The position numbers and the translations under genes are program-made. The notes under the pieces are model-generated. The model searched no databases. It saw only the letters and a list, made by a program, of their open reading frames with translations, and was not told where the DNA came from. Source: Chitinophagaceae bacterium (GTDB taxonomy: Bacteria > Bacteroidota > Bacteroidia > Chitinophagales > Chitinophagaceae). Taken from it: DNA of 64,000 nt. Of this stretch, positions 28,840-37,331 are shown one piece after another (position 1 is the stretch's first letter; each line of letters starts with the position of its first letter). The DNA lies in the NCBI GenBank assembly GCA_947452965.1, contig CANGEW010000001.1, forward strand, positions 1-64,000. Direction: 5' to 3'.

Positions 28840-28914
28840 TCGGGATGGCAAGATTCGAACTTGCGACCTCCTGGTCCCAAACCAGGCGCGATAACCGGGC
28901 TACGCTACATCCCG
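28840..28914 (-). tRNA. tRNA-Pro (anticodon TGG)
   Basis: Minus-strand cloverleaf of 75 nt. The acceptor arm CGGGATG pairs with CATCCCG, with A as discriminator and no encoded CCA. The anticodon stem CCTGG/CCAGG encloses the loop TTTGGGA with anticodon TGG. The T arm is GCAAG-TTCGAAT-CTTGC. It lies 59 bp downstream of tRNA-Ser and probably shares its transcript. Confidence 0.95.
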
Positions 28915-28973
28915 AACGGTAATTATTTTGAGGTGCTAAAGGAACTAGCCCACTCCTTCTCTCAAAAAAACTG

Positions 28974-29064
28974 CGGAGAGAGAGGGATTCGAACCCTCGG
29001 TACAGGTTTAAGCCCGTACAACGGTTTAGCAAACCGGCCCTTTCGGCCACTCAGGCATCTCTCC
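28974..29064 (-). tRNA. tRNA-Ser (anticodon GCT)
   Basis: Minus-strand gene of 91 nt with a long variable arm, as expected for a class II tRNA. The acceptor arm GGAGAGA pairs with TCTCTCC, discriminator G, no encoded CCA. The anticodon arm CGGTTTGCTAAACCG carries GCT. The T arm is GAGGG-TTCGAAT-CCCTC. It sits between dnaA and tRNA-Pro on the same strand. Confidence 0.95.
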
Positions 29065-29162
29065 TTTTCTTAGCCCCTTCTTTAAGGGGTTGCAAAAATA
29101 CAATTCAATAAGTTACTGCCAAAATAAAAATCAAAATAGATTCAACTTTATTTTGGTATTTA

Positions 29163-30596
29163 TTACATCGTTGCTAATTGCACCTTGTGCTGCAACTCTA
29201 ATACGCTCTCTTTAAATAAATTGTCAGTATCCATCAAATCCTTAACTGTCTGACAACTATGTATTACCGTTGTATGATCTCGTCCTCCAAAATGCTCACC
29301 AATTGTTTTTAATGAGTTTTTTGTAAATGATTTTGATAAAAACATTGTTATTTGTCTCGCTTGTACAATTTCTCTTTTTCTGGTTTTTTGTAACAACTTG
29401 TCATACGGCACGTCAAAATACTCGCATACCATCTTCTGTATTGTGTCTATTGTGATTTCTTTTGTAGATGATTTTACAAAATTACGCAATACCTTTTTAG
29501 CTAATTCTAAATCTATTTCTCTTCTGTTCAAAGAAGATTGAGCCAATAAAGAAATTAATGCGCCTTCTAATTCTCTTACATTGCTATTAATATTATATGC
29601 AATATACTTTACGACTTCTTTCGGCATCTCCAATCCATCATTACTCATCTTCTTCTCCAATATCTCAATCTTGGTCTCATAGTCCGGCAGTTGCAAATCC
29701 GCACTCAATCCCCATCTAAAACGACTCAATAATCTTTCCTGAACACCTTCCAAATCCTTAGGTGACTTATCACTGGTTAAGATTAATTGCTTTCCGCTTT
29801 GATGTAAATGATTGAAAATCGAGAAAAATGCATCTTGTGACTTTTCTGCACGATTAAAAAACTGCACATCGTCAATGATTAACACATCTACCATTTGATA
29901 GAAATGTATAAAATCATTAATGGCATGATTTTTACTATGATCAATAAATTGATTGATAAATTTTTCTGAACTCACATACAATACAACCTTGTTATTGTAT
30001 AATCTCTTCACTTCATTTCCAATGGCTTGAGCCAAATGAGTTTTTCCCAAACCTACTCCACCATAAATAACTAAAGGATTGAAAGATGTTGATCCTGGCT
30101 TTTCCGCTACTGTTTTGCCAGCTCTTCTTGCCACTCTGTTACAATCACCCTCAATATAGGAATCAAACGTGTAAGAAGAATTCAACTGTGGGTCAATCTG
30201 CATTTTCTTCAACCCTGGTATTACAAATGGATTCTTTACGGGATTGTTTACCACCAATGGGAAATCCATTTCATTGCTAGCATAAGACTTATACCCATTA
30301 CCAGGTACATCCATGGTTAATGGTTTGTTTTTGCTATTACCACTATCTACCATTATTCTATACTCAAGTCTCGCTTCCTTACCTAATTCCCTTTTTAATG
30401 TTTTTGCTAATAATGAAACATAATGCTCTTCTAAATACTCAAAGAAAAACTGACTGGGAACTTGGATGGTAAGTACCTTCTCTTTAATCGCAACAGGTTT
30501 GATGGGTTCAAACCATGTTTTGAAATGTTGCCATTCAACAATGTCTTTTATGATCTCTAAGCAATTACTCCAAACTTTCTCAAAAGACTTCTCCAT
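29163..30596 (-). CDS. dnaA: Chromosomal replication initiator protein DnaA
   Basis: DnaA opens the replication origin and loads the helicase. Domain I (residues 1 to about 85) contains WSNCLEIIKDIVEWQHFKTWFEPI, and domain II is a linker to about residue 140. The AAA+ domain carries Walker A GGVGLGKTH (near residue 180), Walker B VLIIDDVQFF and the RFRWGL arginine-finger region. Domain IV holds the DnaA-box signature GGRDHTTVIHSC near the C-terminus. At 477 residues the length is normal. There is no dnaN next to it; two tRNAs follow on the same strand. No cluster of DnaA boxes is visible in the upstream region, so the origin may be elsewhere. Confidence 0.98.
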   Translation of the reverse strand: MEKSFEKVWSNCLEIIKDIVEWQHFKTWFEPIKPVAIKEKVLTIQVPSQFFFEYLEEHYVSLLAKTLKRELGKEARLEYRIMVDSGNSKNKPLTMDVPGNGYKSYASNEMDFPLVVNNPVKNPFVIPGLKKMQIDPQLNSSYTFDSYIEGDCNRVARRAGKTVAEKPGSTSFNPLVIYGGVGLGKTHLAQAIGNEVKRLYNNKVVLYVSSEKFINQFIDHSKNHAINDFIHFYQMVDVLIIDDVQFFNRAEKSQDAFFSIFNHLHQSGKQLILTSDKSPKDLEGVQERLLSRFRWGLSADLQLPDYETKIEILEKKMSNDGLEMPKEVVKYIAYNINSNVRELEGALISLLAQSSLNRREIDLELAKKVLRNFVKSSTKEITIDTIQKMVCEYFDVPYDKLLQKTRKREIVQARQITMFLSKSFTKNSLKTIGEHFGGRDHTTVIHSCQTVKDLMDTDNLFKESVLELQHKVQLATM

Positions 30597-30933
30597 TATT
30601 AATAATCCTATTTATAAACTGATCAAATGTTGTTTTTTGTAAGCATACTTTTAATACCATATGCTTCCTTTTTTTCGGACGGCGAATATCCTCACAAAAT
30701 GTTGAAAAAAAAACTTTTTATTCAAACTTTTTTTTAGTATTCAAAAAAATACTGATGAAAAACATCTATATTTTTTTTGGGACATTGAAAATAGGAAATT
30801 ATGACCACAAAACGGACACATTTATTAAAAAATAAAATATTATTTAATGAGGGGCCGTATAATTATTAATTTTCGAAGCAGGGTAGCTTGTTTCGTAAAT
30901 TAAGTCTACTTTTGACAACTAAAATAACACATC
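30597..30933. other. Divergent intergenic region between dnaA and the DUF3127 gene
   Basis: 337 bp, very AT-rich with several T- and A-runs. I looked for an origin signature. One loose DnaA-box-like TGTTGAAAA (30700-30708) was seen, but no cluster of TTATCCACA-type boxes. A good -7 element for the DUF3127 gene is listed separately. Confidence 0.55.
30907..30914 (+). promoter_or_regulatory. Putative -7 element (TAnnTTTG) for the DUF3127 gene
   Basis: TACTTTTG is a perfect consensus match 19 bp before the ATG. The nearest -33-like sequence is CTTG at 30887-30890, 16 bp upstream, slightly short. Confidence 0.55.
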
Positions 30934-31323
30934 ATGAGTTACGAATTAGCAGGCAAATTGGTTGCCAAATACGATACAGTGCAAAGAACAGAATCTTTCA
31001 AAACCAGAGAATTTGTAGTAGAAAAAACAGACGATATCAATGGTAGAACCATTGTTAATTTCGTAAAATTCCAATGCGTTCAAGATAAAACAGCCATTGT
31101 AGACCGAGTAAATACTGGTGACGACGTAAAAGTATATTTCAATATCAAAGGATCAAAATGGGAAAAAGAAGGTAAAACCAACTATATCACCAATCTTGAT
31201 GCATGGCGAATTGAACAACTACTTAAGTCTGGTAGCAGTGCGGGTGTTGATAATGAGTACCTAGAACCTTTAGACACCTTCTCATCCAACACTTCAGATG
31301 CTGTGGATGATTTGCCTTTCTAA
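30934..31323 (+). CDS. DUF3127 OB-fold-like protein with SSB-type acidic C-terminal tail
   Basis: A 129-residue protein of the Bacteroidota family DUF3127. The core is MSYELAGKLVAKYDTVQRTESFKTREFVVEKTDD...VNFVKFQCVQDKTAIVDRVNTGDDVKVYFNIKGSKWEKEGKTNYITNLDAWRIEQL, which resembles the strand pattern of a single-stranded-DNA-binding OB-fold. The C-terminus is a disordered acidic linker ending SDAVDDLPF. That matches the SSB C-terminal tip (DDDIPF) used to recruit repair and replication partners. I infer nucleic-acid binding and partner recruitment; no function is proven for this gene. It is divergent from dnaA and has its own promoter motif. Confidence 0.85.
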   Translation: MSYELAGKLVAKYDTVQRTESFKTREFVVEKTDDINGRTIVNFVKFQCVQDKTAIVDRVNTGDDVKVYFNIKGSKWEKEGKTNYITNLDAWRIEQLLKSGSSAGVDNEYLEPLDTFSSNTSDAVDDLPF

Positions 31324-31366
31324 TTTCAATTCAACACATCCCTGTTTTTAGGATAATACCTAACAC

Positions 31367-32944
31367 ATGCAACAAAAAATCACCTTAAGGCTTACCCCAG
31401 CTGACGCCGCAAACGTTGCCGGCATAAAAAAGCATATTGCCCAACATGCAGGGGTAAAAGAAACCGCTATTTCTGGATTCCAAATTCTAAAAAAATCAAT
31501 CGACGCCAGAGGCAAAAATGTATTGTTTAATATTACAGCCAACGCCTTTATCAATGAGCCATTCCATACTGAAGAGTCGATGAGTTTTCAATTCAAAGAT
31601 GTTCATCTTGCACCAAAAAAAGTTATTATCATTGGCGCAGGACCAGCAGGATTATTTGCCGCTCTTTTTCTAATTGAACAAGGCATCAAGCCTGTCATTT
31701 TAGAAAGAGGTAAAGATGTTAAAAGCAGAAGACGAGATTTAGCCACACTAAATAAACAAGGGATTGTAAATTCGGAAAGCAACTATTGTTTTGGCGAAGG
31801 TGGCGCAGGCACCTACTCTGATGGAAAATTATACACTCGAAGCAACAAAAGAGGAAACATCAATAGAATTCTAGCCCTGTTTGTAAAATTTGGAGCACCG
31901 GAGCATATTTTATACGACGCCCACCCTCACATTGGAACCAATAAGCTCCCACAAATCATAACAGCAATGAGGGAACAAATTATTTCCTGTGGTGGCGAAG
32001 TGCATTTTGAAAAAAAACTTTCCGGATTCAAATTAAATAGAAATAAAATTGAGCATGTTATCACATCAGACCAATCTACTTTTACGGCTGATGCTTACAT
32101 TCTAGCCACTGGTCATTCTGCCAGAGATATTTTTGAATTACTTTACCAAAATCATATTTTAATAGAAGCAAAACCTTTTGCACTGGGAGTTAGAATTGAA
32201 CACCCTCAGGAATTAATTGATAAAATACAATATCACTGCGATAATAGAAGCGAGTTCTTGCCACCGGCCTCTTATAGTTTAGTAGATCAAATTCATCAAA
32301 AAGGAGTATTTTCTTTTTGTATGTGTCCTGGAGGTATTATTGCACCTGCTTCTACAAACCCAAAGGAATTAGTCGTGAATGGATGGAGCCCCTCAAAAAG
32401 AAACAATCCTTTTGCTAATAGCGGCATGGTGGTTCAAATTGATGAAAAAGATGCAATAAAACACACCAAACATTTACAATTAGAACAAAACCATCCATTA
32501 CTATTCATGTACTTCCAACAATTGGTTGAACAAAAAGCCTTTGCGGCCGGAGGTGGAAAATTTGTTGCGCCAGCTCAACGATTAGTAGATTTTTGCGATC
32601 ATACCATTTCTGCAAGTCTTCCCAAAAACTCCTACCTGCCTGGATTACACTCTACGGATGTTAATGAAGTATTACCCCAATTTATCTCCAAAGTCTTAGC
32701 TGATGGATTCAAAGCGTTTGGAAAAAAAATGAAAGGCTACTTTACCAACGAGGCTATTGTAGTGGCAACTGAAAGCAGAACTTCCAGTCCTGTGAGAATA
32801 CCCCGACTTGCAAATGGAGAACACCCTCAACTTGCAAACCTTTATCCCTGCGGAGAAGGGGCAGGATATGCCGGCGGAATTGTTAGCGCAGCTATGGATG
32901 GCGAAAATATCGCTACAATGATTGCTGAAAAATTTAATGCCTAA
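31367..32944 (+). CDS. FAD-dependent dehydrogenase/oxidoreductase (COG2509-like)
   Basis: A 525-residue flavoprotein. The first 80 residues form an alpha/beta domain (MQQKITLRLTPADAANVAGIKKHIAQHAGVKETAISGFQILKKSIDARG). The FAD-binding Rossmann fold follows with VIIIGAGPAGLFAALFLIEQGIKPVILERG. A conserved stretch SNYCFGEGGAGTYSDGKLYTRSNKRG and the late motif YPCGEGAGYAGGIVSAAMDGENIA match the uncharacterised FAD-dependent dehydrogenase family. The substrate is not known. It lies 43 bp after the DUF3127 gene and 44 bp before an ABC transporter, so co-transcription is possible but not indicated by overlap. Confidence 0.87.
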   Translation: MQQKITLRLTPADAANVAGIKKHIAQHAGVKETAISGFQILKKSIDARGKNVLFNITANAFINEPFHTEESMSFQFKDVHLAPKKVIIIGAGPAGLFAALFLIEQGIKPVILERGKDVKSRRRDLATLNKQGIVNSESNYCFGEGGAGTYSDGKLYTRSNKRGNINRILALFVKFGAPEHILYDAHPHIGTNKLPQIITAMREQIISCGGEVHFEKKLSGFKLNRNKIEHVITSDQSTFTADAYILATGHSARDIFELLYQNHILIEAKPFALGVRIEHPQELIDKIQYHCDNRSEFLPPASYSLVDQIHQKGVFSFCMCPGGIIAPASTNPKELVVNGWSPSKRNNPFANSGMVVQIDEKDAIKHTKHLQLEQNHPLLFMYFQQLVEQKAFAAGGGKFVAPAQRLVDFCDHTISASLPKNSYLPGLHSTDVNEVLPQFISKVLADGFKAFGKKMKGYFTNEAIVVATESRTSSPVRIPRLANGEHPQLANLYPCGEGAGYAGGIVSAAMDGENIATMIAEKFNA

Positions 32945-32988
32945 GCCTTACTATTTGACAGTACTTTTGCATTACCTAAAGCAATGCT

Positions 32989-33918
32989 ATGAATCTTATT
33001 GAATTGCATCAACTAAAAAAACACTTTGCTACCCAAAAAGCTGTCGATGACATCAGTTTCAACATCAAAGAAGGAAGTATTTTCGGTTTACTAGGGCCTA
33101 ACGGTGCTGGTAAAACGACACTCATCAGAATGATTACCGGAATTTTTCTGCCTGATAGCGGAGAAATATTATTTAATGGAAAAAAATTCAATCCTAATGA
33201 CGATGTTAGCAAGATAGGCTACATGCCCGAAGAAAGAGGTCTTTATAAAAAAATGAAAGTTGGTGAGCAAGCGTTATACTTGGCTCAATTAAAAGGAATG
33301 AGTCGTGGTGATGCAATGAAAAACCTTACAAAATGGTTTGTGAAATTAGAGATGGAAAGTTGGTGGAATAAAAAAGTGGAAGACCTAAGTAAAGGCATGA
33401 GTCAAAAACTACAATTTGTCACTACCGTGCTTCATCAGCCGCAATTGATTATTCTAGATGAGCCCTTCAGCGGATTAGATCCTGTGAATGCCAACCTTAT
33501 CAAAGAAGAAATTTATACCCTTGCGAAAAATGGCGCTACGATTATCTTCAGTACGCACAGAATGGAACAGGTAGAAGAAATTTGTGACCAAATTGCACTC
33601 ATCAACACTGGTAAAAAAATATTAGATGGAACGGTACATCAAGTGATACAAGATTTCAAAGAAAATATCTATAAAATAGGAATAGATGGCACCTATGAAA
33701 ACCTAAATCCTTCCTTGTTCACAATTATACAACACAAGCAAAATGAGATAAAACTAAAACTAAACGAAGGGATCACTACCAATCAACTGTTACAGTATTT
33801 TATCAATCAACAAGTTTCTATTCGTTCTTTTGAAGAAGAACTTCCTTCCTTAAATGATATTTTTATAAAACTGGTAGAGAATTCAAGCGCCAGTAGAACT
33901 TTTTTACAACAAAATTAA
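32989..33918 (+). CDS. ABC transporter ATP-binding protein (NatA-like)
   Basis: A 309-residue ATPase of a two-component ABC exporter. Walker A is GLLGPNGAGKTTLIRM, the signature is DLSKGMSQKLQFVTTVLHQP, and Walker B is LIILDEPFSGLDPVN with the H-loop STHRMEQ. The C-terminal 80 residues form the accessory domain typical of Na+/drug exporter ATPases. It is followed 11 bp later by the cognate permease. The substrate is unknown; NatAB relatives export sodium, while others move antibiotics or lipids. Confidence 0.88.
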   Translation: MNLIELHQLKKHFATQKAVDDISFNIKEGSIFGLLGPNGAGKTTLIRMITGIFLPDSGEILFNGKKFNPNDDVSKIGYMPEERGLYKKMKVGEQALYLAQLKGMSRGDAMKNLTKWFVKLEMESWWNKKVEDLSKGMSQKLQFVTTVLHQPQLIILDEPFSGLDPVNANLIKEEIYTLAKNGATIIFSTHRMEQVEEICDQIALINTGKKILDGTVHQVIQDFKENIYKIGIDGTYENLNPSLFTIIQHKQNEIKLKLNEGITTNQLLQYFINQQVSIRSFEEELPSLNDIFIKLVENSSASRTFLQQN

Positions 33919-33929
33919 TTTTCTATTCT

Positions 33930-35228
33930 ATGAATAAAATCATCCTCATTATTAAAAGAGAATATCTTACTCGTGTAATGAAGAAATCTTTTTTAGTGAC
34001 CACGCTTCTGGTTCCTCTCATTATGTTTGGATTTTACATCGCCATCATAGGAATTTCCATGCAAGGAAATAATGATATTCAAAAAATAGCAGTAATTGAC
34101 AACGCTCATCTTTTTAATGGAAAAATTAAAAGTCAAAAAAAAGAATTGAGATTTTTTATCATTAATAACGAAACCGAAGCATCCTTTTTACCAAAATATA
34201 AAAAACTAGGATACACTTCTTTTTTACTCATTCCGGCAGATACCTCTAAAGTATATAAAGGTAAATTCATTTTGCACAGTGAAACTTCTGTGAATATCAT
34301 CACTATGGATGACATCCAAGAGCTTATCAATAATAACATTAGAACAAAACAATTACTGGCCAATGGTATTGATCCCCAAAAATTTGAGGAGGCCACTAAA
34401 GACGTTTATATAGAAAATACTATTGAAACTAAAGAAGGTTCTAAAAAAAGCGTGGCAGCCGTTTCTTATGGAGTAGCATTTTTTTGTGGCATCTTAATCT
34501 ACATCATGATGATGACATATGGTACACAAGTGCTTAGAGGTGTTACCGAAGAAAAAACTAATAGAATCGCAGAGGTTATCATTAGCTCTGTGAAACCTTT
34601 TCAATTAATGATGGGCAAAATAATTGGAATTGGTGCCGTAGGCCTCACTCAATTTTTGATTTGGTTGATTTTGCTAATAATGGTTCAATTTGCTATCCCC
34701 GTTTTTTTTCCTGAAGTCATTCAAAACATGGGTCAATCAAATGCAATGGCATCTGAAAATGTTCAAATCGCAAGTATTACACTAGAGGGTCTTTCTGCAT
34801 TACCGATTGGAAAAATTGCAGGTTGTTTTATTTTTTATTTTCTGACTGGATATATCACTTACGCCTCTATTTTTGCTGCGGTAGGTAGTGTAGTAAGTGA
34901 AGACCATCAGGAAGCTCAACAACTCATAACACCTGTCATGATGCCTATATTAATGGGATTTGTCATCATGACAAAAGCAGTAAACGACCCCAACAGTACG
35001 CTCGCAGTATTTGGCAGCATTTTTCCACTCACTTCACCAATTGTGATGATGGGAAGAATTACTTCGGATGTCCCGACCTGGCAACTGGCATTATCCATGT
35101 TTTGTTTGATTGGTTCTTTTATTTTATTTACCTGGATAACTGCAAAAATTTACAGGACTGGTATTTTGCTATATGGAAAAAAAATCACCTGGAGAGAAAT
35201 GATAAAATGGGCTTTTGTAAAAAATTAA
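33930..35228 (+). CDS. ABC transporter permease (NatB/YhaP-like)
   Basis: A 432-residue ABC-2 type permease. One N-terminal membrane helix (SFLVTTLLVPLIMFGFYIAIIGISM) is followed by a roughly 130-residue extracytoplasmic domain. Five or more helices lie in the C-terminal half, with the family motif YGTQVLRGVTEEKTNRIAEVIISSVKPFQLMMGKIIGIGAVGLTQF (ABC-2 coupling segment). It pairs with the ATPase upstream. Its 3' end overlaps the stop region of the convergent nitronate-monooxygenase-like gene by 4 bp. Confidence 0.88.
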   Translation: MNKIILIIKREYLTRVMKKSFLVTTLLVPLIMFGFYIAIIGISMQGNNDIQKIAVIDNAHLFNGKIKSQKKELRFFIINNETEASFLPKYKKLGYTSFLLIPADTSKVYKGKFILHSETSVNIITMDDIQELINNNIRTKQLLANGIDPQKFEEATKDVYIENTIETKEGSKKSVAAVSYGVAFFCGILIYIMMMTYGTQVLRGVTEEKTNRIAEVIISSVKPFQLMMGKIIGIGAVGLTQFLIWLILLIMVQFAIPVFFPEVIQNMGQSNAMASENVQIASITLEGLSALPIGKIAGCFIFYFLTGYITYASIFAAVGSVVSEDHQEAQQLITPVMMPILMGFVIMTKAVNDPNSTLAVFGSIFPLTSPIVMMGRITSDVPTWQLALSMFCLIGSFILFTWITAKIYRTGILLYGKKITWREMIKWAFVKN

Positions 35229-36166
35229 TACCTTCTTAGAAGGGTCAGCTCTTCCTGATAATCTTTCCATATTTCTTTTACAATGGCAGCAGCAGGCATG
35301 ATTTTATCTATTAAACAACTTGCCTGCCCAATCTCTAATTCCCCTTGTGTAAGATCCCCTTCAAACATTCCTTTTTTTGCACGACCTCTTCCAAGGATTT
35401 GCAATAAATCTTCTTTTGATGCCCCTTGCAATTCTGCTTGATTAATCTGAGTAAAGAAATCGTTTTTTATGAGTCGTACTGGAGTTAATTGTTTTAAGGA
35501 AAGCTGTGTATCACCTTCTTTTAAATGAATAACGGTATTCTTGAAATTAATATGACTCGAGGCCTCTTCGCTTGCTATAAACCTACTGCCTATCTGAACT
35601 CCAGCAGCACCCAAAACAGTTGCTGCAAGCATCTGCTTACCAGTAGCAATTCCACCTGCGGCAATTACAGGAATATCTACTGCTTTACAAACAGAAGGGA
35701 TTAATACCATGGTGGTGGTTTCTTCTCTACCATTATGTCCGCCCGCTTCAAATCCCTCAGCAACAACAGCATCACAACCTGCCTCTTGTGCTTTGACAGC
35801 AAATTTGCTGCTACTCACAACATGCACTACAATAATGCCGTGCTCTTTTAATTTAGTAGTATGTGTAACCGGATTACCGGCAGATGTAAATACAATAGGT
35901 ACCTTTTCTTCAATGATGGTTTGAATATGCTGGTCTATATCTGGATACAACATTGGCAAATTCACCCCAAATGGATTTTTAGTGGCTTGTTTACATTTCT
36001 GAATATGCTCTTTCAAAACTTCAGGATACATACTACCACTACCTATCAATCCTAACCCTCCAGCATTGCTAACTGCACTGGCTAAACGCCAACCACTTGC
36101 CCAAATCATTCCTGCCTGAACAATGGGTATTTCTATTTTGAATAATTCTGAGATAGAAACTTTCAT
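35225..36166 (-). CDS. Nitronate monooxygenase-like FMN enzyme
   Basis: A TIM-barrel flavoprotein of the 2-nitropropane dioxygenase / nitronate monooxygenase family. I prefer the ATG at 36166 (MKVSISELFKIEIPIVQAGMIWASGWRLASAVSNAGGLGLIG; 313 residues) to the GTG at 36199, because the latter overlaps the preceding gene and adds a non-conserved leader. FMN-binding parts include GCDAVVAEGFEAGGHNGRE, PVIAAGGIATGKQMLAATVLGAAGVQIGSRFIASEEA. In this family the enzyme oxidises alkyl nitronates, though many members have other flavin reactions. It lies about 20 bp behind the nucleotidyltransferase gene, likely one transcript. Confidence 0.85.
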   Translation of the reverse strand: MKVSISELFKIEIPIVQAGMIWASGWRLASAVSNAGGLGLIGSGSMYPEVLKEHIQKCKQATKNPFGVNLPMLYPDIDQHIQTIIEEKVPIVFTSAGNPVTHTTKLKEHGIIVVHVVSSSKFAVKAQEAGCDAVVAEGFEAGGHNGREETTTMVLIPSVCKAVDIPVIAAGGIATGKQMLAATVLGAAGVQIGSRFIASEEASSHINFKNTVIHLKEGDTQLSLKQLTPVRLIKNDFFTQINQAELQGASKEDLLQILGRGRAKKGMFEGDLTQGELEIGQASCLIDKIMPAAAIVKEIWKDYQEELTLLRRY

Positions 36167-36185
36167 GGAGTTTATAGTAGGTTTA

Positions 36186-37190
36186 TTATGATTTTCCACC
36201 TGCTAAATCAATAGCCGTATTATCGCCTATATTTAAATTTCTGCTAACCCCTTTTACTTCTGCATCGTTGCCTATCAATGAGCTATTCAATACGATTTCT
36301 ACTAAATTTGAATAGGCTCCGATAATAGAATCTTTAATGATTGATTGATTGATAACAGTATGTTCACCAATAGCAACATTGGGACCAATAACAGAATTTT
36401 TGATGACACAACCTTCGCCTATAGTAACCGGAGGAACAATAATTGTGTTTTGAAAAGAGTTTTTCTCAAATACGTTGCCACCAAACTTTTTCAACATGAT
36501 AGCATTAGAATAAAGTAAGGTTTCCTTCTTTCCGCAGTCAAACCAGTTAGACACTTTAAATGATTTAAATGACACCCCTTGCTGAATCATACATTCTAAA
36601 GCGTCTGTCAAATTAAAATCTACAAAATGGTCTTCGTTGGCTGAAATGATTTTATGTAAACATTGATACATAACATCGGTTTCAATAATCTTATAAATGC
36701 CTACCAATGCCATATTGCTTTTGGGTATCGTTGGCTTTTCTATCACCCTTGTAATGAACCCATCTTCGTCTTCTTCCGCTACACCAAAATTTCTTGGATC
36801 GTCAACATTTTTTAATCCCAATAAAGAACAAGGCGTCTCAATTACTTGTTTTACATCATATTCAGCTATTGTGTCACCCAATACGATGATTGCCTGATCA
36901 TTACCCACAATCTCCTGTGTTAATGAAACCGCATGACCAATTCCATGACGATCATTTTGTTGAACAAAATGAGATTGAATGTCAGGGTAGTTTTCGGTTA
37001 CATAATCCTGAATTTTTTCGCCTAAATAACCAATAATAAATACAAATTCTTGTATCCCAGCTTCCCTTAATTGATCTACAATGATGCTCAAAATGGTTTT
37101 ACCTGCAAGGGGGATTAATGCCTTAGGTTGTGTATAAGTATGTGGCCTCAACTTTGTGCCTGCACCTGCCACTGGAATAATAGCCTTCAT
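36186..37190 (-). CDS. Sugar-nucleotide pyrophosphorylase with left-handed beta-helix domain
   Basis: A 334-residue nucleotidyltransferase. The N-terminal GT-A-like domain begins MKAIIPVAGAGTKLRPHTYTQPKALIPLAGKTIL, the signature for NTP binding (GxGxKLRP and the PKAL lysine). Later motifs are IIVLGDTI and RNFGVAEEDEDGFITRVIEKP. From about residue 240 hexapeptide repeats (IIVPPVTIGEGCVIKNSVIGPNVAIGEHTVINQSIIKDSIIGAYSNL) form a left-handed beta-helix. It activates a sugar phosphate with an NTP for cell-envelope glycan synthesis. Glucose-1-phosphate is the likeliest substrate by similarity, but the specific sugar cannot be fixed. Confidence 0.85.
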   Translation of the reverse strand: MKAIIPVAGAGTKLRPHTYTQPKALIPLAGKTILSIIVDQLREAGIQEFVFIIGYLGEKIQDYVTENYPDIQSHFVQQNDRHGIGHAVSLTQEIVGNDQAIIVLGDTIAEYDVKQVIETPCSLLGLKNVDDPRNFGVAEEDEDGFITRVIEKPTIPKSNMALVGIYKIIETDVMYQCLHKIISANEDHFVDFNLTDALECMIQQGVSFKSFKVSNWFDCGKKETLLYSNAIMLKKFGGNVFEKNSFQNTIIVPPVTIGEGCVIKNSVIGPNVAIGEHTVINQSIIKDSIIGAYSNLVEIVLNSSLIGNDAEVKGVSRNLNIGDNTAIDLAGGKS

Positions 37191-37306
37191 AATTATTTAT
37201 TTCAAATGGTGAAATTAGGACATTTTTCATAGATAGCTTGTTGACAATTTTATAAACTATGTTGATAACCAAATAAACAAGATCTCTTTCAAAACCTTGT
37301 GATTTG

Positions 37307-37314
37307 TATCTTTG
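37307..37314 (+). promoter_or_regulatory. Putative -7 element (TAnnTTTG) for glyA
   Basis: TATCTTTG lies 17 bp before the ATG at 37332, downstream of the ORF-track start at 37299. It therefore supports the later start. A TTTC 16 bp upstream is a weak -33 candidate. Confidence 0.5.
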
Positions 37315-37331
37315 TAGTCAAATATATTTTT

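Noticed and set aside
28710-29073. ORFs of 70, 94 and 75 residues over the tRNA pair (for example GERGIRTLGTGLSPYNGLANRPFRPLRH)
   Set aside because: They translate the tRNA-Ser and tRNA-Pro genes. This peptide is a well-known false prediction from tRNA-Ser sequence.
29071-29090. CCCCTT-CTTT-AAGGGG hairpin between dnaA and tRNA-Ser as a dnaA terminator
   Set aside because: Stem is only 6 bp and the minus-strand side lacks a T-run, so termination is not supported. It could be a processing hairpin.
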